Notes under the pieces: generated by a model
What the model was told of the DNA's origin: nothing
What the model saw: the letters and a program-made list of their open reading frames with translations, nothing else
Databases searched by the model: none
Shown here: positions 24,001 to 33,000 of the stretch, one piece after another
Position numbering within the stretch: the stretch's first letter is position 1
How the letters are laid out: every line of letters starts with the position of its first letter
Origin: Incurvaria masculella
Taxonomy: Eukaryota; Arthropoda; Insecta; Lepidoptera; Incurvariidae
DNA: 64,000 nt
Reading direction: 5' to 3'
Assembly (NCBI GenBank): GCA_946894095.1
Contig: OX335650.1
Location: 3,906,001 to 3,970,000, forward strand
Made by a program: the position numbers and the translations under genes

Positions 24001-27000
24001 CTTAGTTCCGTTGGCAACCTTTGGGTACGGGACCACAAAAACAATTTGGGAACTTTTCCAACTTGATTTGAGCCGAGTGCAATGACCAACCGACGTACCA
24101 AGGTCATATATAAACCTTACCTCGTGCGGGCACCAAAAAAGATAACGTTTCGCGGTGCTTCGGTTACTTTTTGCATTTTTTTCTTGGAAACTGCGTAGCA
24201 TGGAAAACATCGCGGGTTTGCCCCGAGTAATAGTGTGCGGTTTTAATGTCGGTTGTGGTGACCGCGTCCACCTATTACCGAGTCTATATAAAGTTATTAA
24301 TTTCGGTGCAAGAACATACGCGGAAGCGACTAAAGGGGAAAACCGCGGATTTACATGCGAATTTGAGCAGCTCGGGGCTTAGGGGCGGGTGGACTTGCCT
24401 TCCGTTCCAGCCGTCTGGGTTCAAATCCCCGCACCGTTTATGCACCACTTTCTTTCTATTTCTGATAAGTGCAAATCGTTACGAATGCGACCTGTTCCAT
24501 AGTTCGGAATTCATTTAAAACGGTAGGTTCCCTTCCCTCTTTTCTCTGTGTTCCCTTCTATTCCCTGTAGTAGAGTTAAGCCCGCCCGGGTTGGTACCAT
24601 CGCATTGGATGAAAAGATGTTCGCAGCGGCTATGAAAAATTTACCGCGTTTTTCATCCAGTTCAATGCAGCTGTGCTCATAAAGGGAAGGTCCTGGCATG
24701 GCCCCTAGCATCCTTCGGGAATGCGGTGTGTTCGACTAATATATCATGACGGTGGGTGTGGTATTCAAGTGGTATCAGCCATCTGCGTTATGTTCAATCA
24801 AATAAAAAAACAAACTCAGGTAGGTGCCTAGTCTACGCTAATTGCAGTGCAAGACAACTAGCAGTCGTATTCAGAGCGAACCTACCAAAACTTAGTACGG
24901 GATTAGTACAGGACTAAACATAGAAAAAACGGTTTAGTCGGGCCTTAATACGCGTACTAAAGTTAGTCCGCCCACTCTGAATACGGCTGTATGTAGTAAG
25001 TGCAGTCGTTGCTCCACTTTTATGTCGATGCACTCCGCCGCTCGAGCATGGAATACGTCGTATTGAGTTTGATTTCCGCAGCATCACTCAAACGTGCTGC
25101 GCGTTCCAGTTGGACTGAATCCCTTAGTATGAGTTTTAATTGAATATGATCAAACGGTTGACTCACGTTTAGAAATATGGTTGATAGTGAACTTAAATGT
25201 ACTAGCCCTGGTTTACTTTTTCTTTTGCTGAAGTTATGCACGTATTAACGTAAGTCAAACATTGACTTATTCAGACTTGGGTCTTCAGTCCATTTATGAA
25301 GTACCTACTCTGTGCGTCGCAGGTAGCTCGCCCAGGCTCATAGGAAACAATGTAGGTTTCGAAATGCTGGAGCTATTTTCTAGTTTCGATTATTTATTTA
25401 ATCCTATCCTATGATTTACATGAGCAATTGTTGTTTAAATCATTTGTCAAATCTAGTGATTTGAAAAAAATAATTCAGATAATGCTTTATTTTCCAAGTT
25501 AATACGTGAGATGGAGGTAAACCCTCCCTGAGAAAATAAATAAATATTAAATATTAAAATCAAAACCTAACGCCGTTTCAATGGTACAAAAGTACATTAG
25601 GTATAATATAACGCCGAGGGAACATCGGCCGCCCAGGCAATTTAGTAATAGACTAGGAGGTCGTGACAAAAATGGTAACGATAACGTAAACGGCTGAAAC
25701 TGGGTTCACGGGATAAAGATCAACCGTCTGATGCTAAATGTGTCAGTCTGCCCGTTCCAAGTGGTTGCGTTACGTAGATAAGGCGCCTGAAAAAGTAGTT
25801 ATGGTGACAAAAAAATATATATGATATGAAAAAATATATATATATGAAATGGATGCAAATGGCGTAACATGAAAGCAGCAGTACATACATGCTTATCAAT
25901 GCAAAAACTGAACAAATCTTTGGTTTCATTTCGTAGTTATAAGCGATTTAGGTTACAGATATAACTTTAGGTATATTTTAGTAATTAATCAAAAAAACCG
26001 ACTGGTTATTGTTGTATAATTAATAAGTATCAATGTTTCCAGACAATCAGTATATTTATCAGAAGGTACATACCAACATCTATTTTATATAGCCAATCAA
26101 GATAACGCAACCACTTGGCACGGGCAGACCGACATATTTATCATCAGAGGGTTGCTCTCTAACATGAGAACCCAGATTCAGCCATTTACCTTATCGTGAC
26201 CAAAAATGTTGTGACCTCCCGGAATATAAGTGAATTCAGTAAAGTCTCGACCATAGACTTCGAATGTAAATACACCCATGAGTTAACTGACGTATGAGAA
26301 CAAAATGTTTTCCTACAAAATGTACTGACATTACTTACTTTTACTCAAAAAACATCTCTAAATCGCCATGCAGCTTCAATATTGACCTGAAGCTATGTTT
26401 CAAGTTTTAATTTGAAATAATAAGGAAAAGATGAGAAATATGGTCGACAAAGAGTCATTAGGTCACCTTTGTGTCCTGGAGCCCTACTACGAACGGTATC
26501 GCGTGAGCGCTATCGAGAAGACGATATCGCCTGTCAAAAATATTGTATGCGTTTGACAGATGGTATTGAAAGCGCTGTCGATACCATCTGTCAAACGCAT
26601 ACAATATTTTTTAACGGCGATATCGCCTCCTCGATAGCGCCTGCTCGATAGGGTTCGTATTAGGGGCGACTTCCGATCACCTCACTCACAATCCACAAAT
26701 GCACAGTTCACCCTGGCTTCAAAAAATTTTTGTTAAAGAAATTTCAAGAAATATTACAGAATTATTTTTTTAAGGAAAATTCAAGAAATATTAGAGAATT
26801 TACAAATACTCATTTCTTTTATAATGAGCCGGGACACTGTGTACCTCTAGCGGTTAAAAGTCGTATCATCGGGTTGGTGTGTGTACCATCTTCCTCTAAC
26901 TCGCAGTAGTGACGACTAAGTTAACTTCTCACTCCATTGAGAGCTAAGTTTTTACGTTTTTAGGGTTCCGTACCCAAAGGGTGAAAACGGACGGACGGAC

Positions 27001-30000
27001 GGACAGCGGAGGCTTAGTAATAGGGTTCCGTTTCCACCCTTTGGGTACGGAACCCTAAAAATCGATACGTACGGGCGTAGCTCTCAGTTAGGTGATTTAT
27101 TACATGTGAATTCAGAAAAATGTTTCTTAATTTGACTGAGGAAACAGCCACGAGCCATTGCAATGAACTCGATCACCTCATTATCCTCTTAATACGCCGG
27201 ACTAAACCGGTTTTCGTATGGTTAATCCGTTGCTTATCTTGTACTAAGATTTGACAGGTTCACTCTGAATACGACCGTAAAATGTTCATTTAGCCCTCAA
27301 AAGTCCTTTTGAATCTCTATTATCTGGTGGGCCATTTCGGCCAAGTCCTTGTTGTTTTAGGAAACAGACAGAAGAACATATTGTCCTAAATTGGATTTTG
27401 GAATCGGAAATACAATTAAGCGATAACTGATCCACATCATAAAGCACCCGTGGTCTAAATCGTAATTTTAGAGCCGTTCATTAGGGTTATATAGAGACGT
27501 TTGCCAACCTAAAGTGCAACAACATTGAAGTTAACGACTGTACCTGTACACGGAATGCGGGGCTCCACTTTCAGCACACGTCGTGTATCTAATCTCATAA
27601 TCATAGGTAACGTAAATACCTTCCTAGTACTTTAGCGCAAGTTGCATTCAGGGCAACTTACGTAACACAATACTAATGCTGGTCTCGTAGCATCTCAACC
27701 CAAGCGTGCAATGTCGCAAGAAGAGACAAGAAATGCAAGACAATTACCAACTAAATATTGCAATTTGTATAATAAAGCTGCTATTTCCGTGGTGTCTCGT
27801 TCGCTGGATTCATTCGGACAACTCAGGGCTCCATCCAAGGACACTGAACTGAATGAATGACACTTTGATGATACATTATTTGATGTAACCGTTGATTATA
27901 TTTTTTATGACTTTGGATTATTTATGATATTCATTCTGTAGGCAGAAATAATATTATTAACAACGATTTTTGGTTTTGTGTTTGTTGTAGAGACAGCACC
28001 ATAACCACCTTGATTATAATCACACATTCATGTTTCCCACGCCAGGGTACTGGGTTCATCCCCGCCCCGTAAATGCATCACTTTCCTTCTCTTTTCAGTT
28101 AGAATTCATCAAGAATGCGAGCTGCTTCATGAACCGGAATCCATGTAAAACTGTAGGTCGCCTTCCCCTACCAGGTGGTAGGGTTAACCCTGCCCGCGTT
28201 GGTACCATCGCAATTGATGAAAAGATCGTCGAAGCAGCAATGAAAAATTGTTCGAGTTTCCCACCCAGTTCAAATCCTCGTTCAAATCCAATCGTCGGAT
28301 CTATTTTTTCATTGGATAGCCCAATTCAAGAGATAGTTCCCTAATTAACATCACGCTACGACCCTAAGGGGTTCAGCAAATGGATAAAAAGTCAGAAAGA
28401 ACACTAAGCCAAAACGAAGTAATACTGGTAATACCGCGTTCGGGCTTTGAGACGCGGTGGGTCGGGGGCCGAGGACAGAAACTTCTCATTCATACATGCC
28501 CTGCCACTACGGGTGTCACGTATTTGATTTAGATGACCTTTCAGGTCATGCTAAATTATTCATGTTTGTCCGACAATGTCAGATATTATTTTTTTTAGAT
28601 CGAAAGAAAAGAGTAGTGCACTACGGATGGTCCCAATTCGATGCTAGTAAAAGTGGTGCTCGGATGTCAAACGGATGTCAAACCAATGCTTCCAGGTTTG
28701 ATGAAAACATGATATTTTTTTAAATCCAAGCATGCTCTGATGATGTTTCCAGGGCGTCAAGATCCACTACGTGGAGAGCGGCGACCCCAGCAAGACCCTC
28801 TTGGTATTCGTGCACGGCTACCCTGAGTTCTGGTACTCGTGGCGGCATCAGATCGAACACTTCAATAAACACTACTGGTAAGAAACATTTAAAATTCTCA
28901 ACTCTTCTTACAACTCTACCAATCTACAAGATATGTTCACCCTTGCTAATACTAAAAACCTGAGAGGGCACTCAAAAAAGCTGTATCACAATCGGGTGAA
29001 GCAGAACCCTCGACGACACTTTCTTGCCAACAGAGTATAGAGTCTTGGAACAGTCTTCCTAGTAAAGTTGTAAACGCTGTCTCCGTAAATTCCTTCAAAA
29101 ATAAACTGGACAATCATATAAAAAAAAAATATTGATAATAAATAAGTGTAGTGATATGGGCGCATCAGCTTAAAGCCGCTAGCCTATCAATAATAATATA
29201 ATATAAGGTCACGCCCTTATTCTGGGCTCTTACATCCATTTGATCTGATTTAACTTCTGGCGTGATTACTTACCAGTTTCTATAGAGACCAAAGTCTGTA
29301 TTCATAACGGAGATCGATCTCCGTGTTTTCATATTAGGGAATTTGGTGAGTTATAGATCATGACAAAAGATGCATGTACTTGCATAGGTATTTCAGTACA
29401 TTTATTTAAATTTCTGGTACTTAGTCTACATTAAGGTGGTTGTCCCTGAACCAAGTGTCTAGAAGAAGAACACTTATATTTTTAACAGATACTAGTCACT
29501 ATAGCGATCCATGAAGGATACACAACGAAAACAGCGTCTTGATAAAACAACGACTTGGTACATTTTCCTGATTACAGGGTCGTGGCGATAGACATGCGTG
29601 GCTACGGGGACTCCGAGAAGCCGGAGCAGCAGTCTGCCTACAAGATCACCAACATGGCTGACGACTTGAGGGATCTCGTGCGCCAACTGGGTTTGTCTGC
29701 TAATATAGATCGCAGGTGCGGAAGATGTGCGTGGCTACAAGAACTCCTGGAAGCCAGAGCAGCAGTTTTCCTACAAGATCACCAACATGGCTGACGACTT
29801 GAAGAATCTCGTGCGCCAATTGGGTTTGTCTGCTAAAATAGATCGCAGGTGCTGGGCGGTAGATGTGCGTGGCTATGGGAACTCCTAGAAGCCAGAGCAG
29901 CAGTTTGTCTACAAGATCATAAACATGGCTGACGACTTGAGGGAACTCGTGCGCCAACTGGGTTTGTCTACTAGTATTGCAAGTCAGAAGCCTTTCATAA

Positions 30001-33000
30001 CTCGACAGTTGCGGTAGAGGTGCGTGGCTTCGGGAACTCATAGAACCCAGACCGGCAGTTTGCTTACAATATTACCAACATGGCGGACGTCTTGAGCGAT
30101 CTTGTGCGCCAACTGAGTTTGTCAAATAATGTAGATTTCAGGTGAGTGGCAATACACATAGGTACCATCGATGATATAAGTTAATAGTTTGTTTAGCAAA
30201 TGTGGCGACCTTTCAGGCGGGGCGTCCTGCCGCTTCACCTCCTTGCGATGGGAGCGCTTCATAGCAATCCACGTTGAAATGTGCTACTGGACTTCTAAAT
30301 GCGACCGTACCTACCTGGCTACGGAAAATCACTCAAGAAATTGTTTGGTGTTTGCAATTTCTTTCAGTCATTGCTTGGCTCTCCATGTACTTTACATTCG
30401 GATAAAGGCGGTGAATTGCAATCGAGTATAAGACAGCAAAATAAAAGCTGCCACCAATTTACATTTATAGACAGTCTGGCTATTCAGCGCGGAAACGCCG
30501 CTAGTGTTCTAGGAACATTCAAAAAAGACGTTGCCGAGGAATATTTTAATTTGGTTTAGTTATAGTTATTTTAATTTTTGTTATGAAAAATTTACATTTA
30601 AGGCCAAATAACATGTCACATACATTCCAAATGTTTCTACGTTACGTTATACATAACAATACAATTTAACGTTCTTGAAACATGAATTTTTTTCACAGTT
30701 TTGCCTATTAACTTTAAATTAAATTTGAAACAAATTTTCAAATTTCATATTTGATGTATACCAACGCTGCAATGATAGATAGATGTAACCTGTGGCTGTA
30801 ACTGAAATTAACAAAATATGAGTAGATAAATTGTACAAGGACAAGTTAACTGATATGGGTTTATGGTTCAACATCACTTTGGGATACCAACCTGATACAA
30901 TAAACCAGTTTTGCGTTAAAATTATAAGCTTCACCAAAACTTTCCGAGGATTTAACGCTTCCAATATTTCCAGTGTCGGATCGAACTATCTTTACAAGAG
31001 AAATCGTCTTGTAAACATTACAATGGTAATTATGCAAATTGCGCGTAACCCACTTCCAAGGTCTTATATTTGTCCACGTTCTTACAAGCACCTATACAAT
31101 ATGTGTACTTATCTCATTCATTGAATACAAGTTTTTTATGAATTGCTTACCAGTTTTTCAACTAGTCAGTGTGAATCGATCTATTTGACGTGTGTAGTTA
31201 CTAACAAGTCTTTCGTCATAATAAGTTATGGGTATTAGCTGTTTTGTTTGTGTGGTACAGTATCCTATTTTCATGTCGTTATACCGCGAAACGAGGCGAA
31301 TTTATCCATGTCAATATTTGTATGTTGTATACGTGACCCGACCGAAGAATTATTGCTAAAAACGTTATAACAACGCTGTGGATTTGTGGATTTTCAAGGC
31401 AGCTGCAGAAATTAAGAAAGCCTGGGTAGCCGAAAACTCTGAAACTACAGAAGAGAAAAGGAGTCGTTACACGCGGCTCTGCCGTATGGACAAATTGTAC
31501 ATATAATCGTTTGGGAAGCCGGCCGCGCGTCGTGGGCCACACAATCTAAACATCGCCACCGCGCTTGCTCCCAAAATGCGTTCGCTGGGTTAGTTCCCAC
31601 CCACACGAACCCTCATAGTTCCCACAATCGTCTGCTCTCAAATTACACCTGCGACTAATTGCATGTGGCATATACGTTGGGTTGGCAGTTTTAGGAAATT
31701 AGGGTCCCGTCGCAAAAAGCGAAAAGGGGTCTGTTATGATCTGGGTCTGTATGTAATTGCAAAAAATCAGGCGAGGGAGAATTTTTTCGTTTCTCATAGT
31801 GTTATTCCCAACATGACCCACGGTCCATGTCCAGCCGTGACGGGATCCTCGGCACGTGAACACGTTCACGCTTGACCGGTTTTTATCTTAGTTTGAAACG
31901 TCATATAAAGCGAATCATGTTTTTATCCCAATCGGCAAAACGTCTGGCGTCAGTGTGTCACTACTATCTGCCCTATTCTGATGCTGATGAAACCGAAACT
32001 GTAGAATGTGTTACTCTCATCGATATAAAAAAAATTACTATCTTTTTCCTGTCGCTTTTTCAGTTTGATCTATTTTCAAATTACAACGGTGCTAAAGAAG
32101 TTTTCAATTCACCAATGTGGTACATGAACGGGGCAGGAATTTAACCTCTGGAATAATGAGTAAGAGCATCGCGATATTGCAAAGTCGCTTTCTTGTGCTG
32201 GCAGGTCGCGACAAGTTCATCCTCGTGGCGCACGACTGGGGCGGCTGCGTCGGCTGGCACTACCGCGAGCTGTACCCGGAGACTCTCGCCGCATACGTCA
32301 GCCTCAGCAGCTCCTCGCTCAGGGTGCTCCAGAAGCTCGTCCACCAGGATCGCGAGCAGTTCCGCAAGTCGTGGTAAGCCGGCCCTCTCGCTCCCGCCAC
32401 CAGGCGTGCTTGTACCCTTCGTTCGAAACAAGAACGCAGCTTTATACTGGCAAGTCGTGACAAGGTCATCCTCGTAGCGCACGACTGGGGCGGCTGCGTC
32501 GGCTGGCACTACCGCGAGCTGTACCTTTGTCTTTTGCCGCGTACGTCAGCCTCAGCAGCTCCTCGCTCAGGGTGCCCAGACGCACGTCCACCAGGATCGC
32601 GAGCAATTCTGCAAGTCGTGGTAAGACAATCATGGTTGAACATTCCGGTCGAAACAAGCACGCAGCAAAATCATACTGGTACGTCGCGACAAATTTATCC
32701 TCGTGGGGAACGACTAGGGCGGCTGCTTAGGCTGGCACTACCGCGAGCTGTACCCGGAGACTCTCGCCGCCTACGTCAGCCTCAGCAGATCCTCGCTCAG
32801 GGTGCTCCAGACGCTCGTCCACCAGGATCGCAAGCAGTCCCGCAAGTCGTGGTAAGCCGGCCCTCCCGCTCCCGCCAGCAGGCGTGCTTGTACATTTTAG
32901 TCGAAAGAAGCACGCAACAAAAATCACTTAAACCATAATTTTTTTTAGTACCGAACACTAACATGTGGGGAGGATGAAATTTTGGTCTATTCCTTAAACA

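Noticed and set aside
24155..24518. Two overlapping open frames in epoxide hydrolase intron 1
   Set aside because: No domain, no splice context, and the second runs into a SINE.
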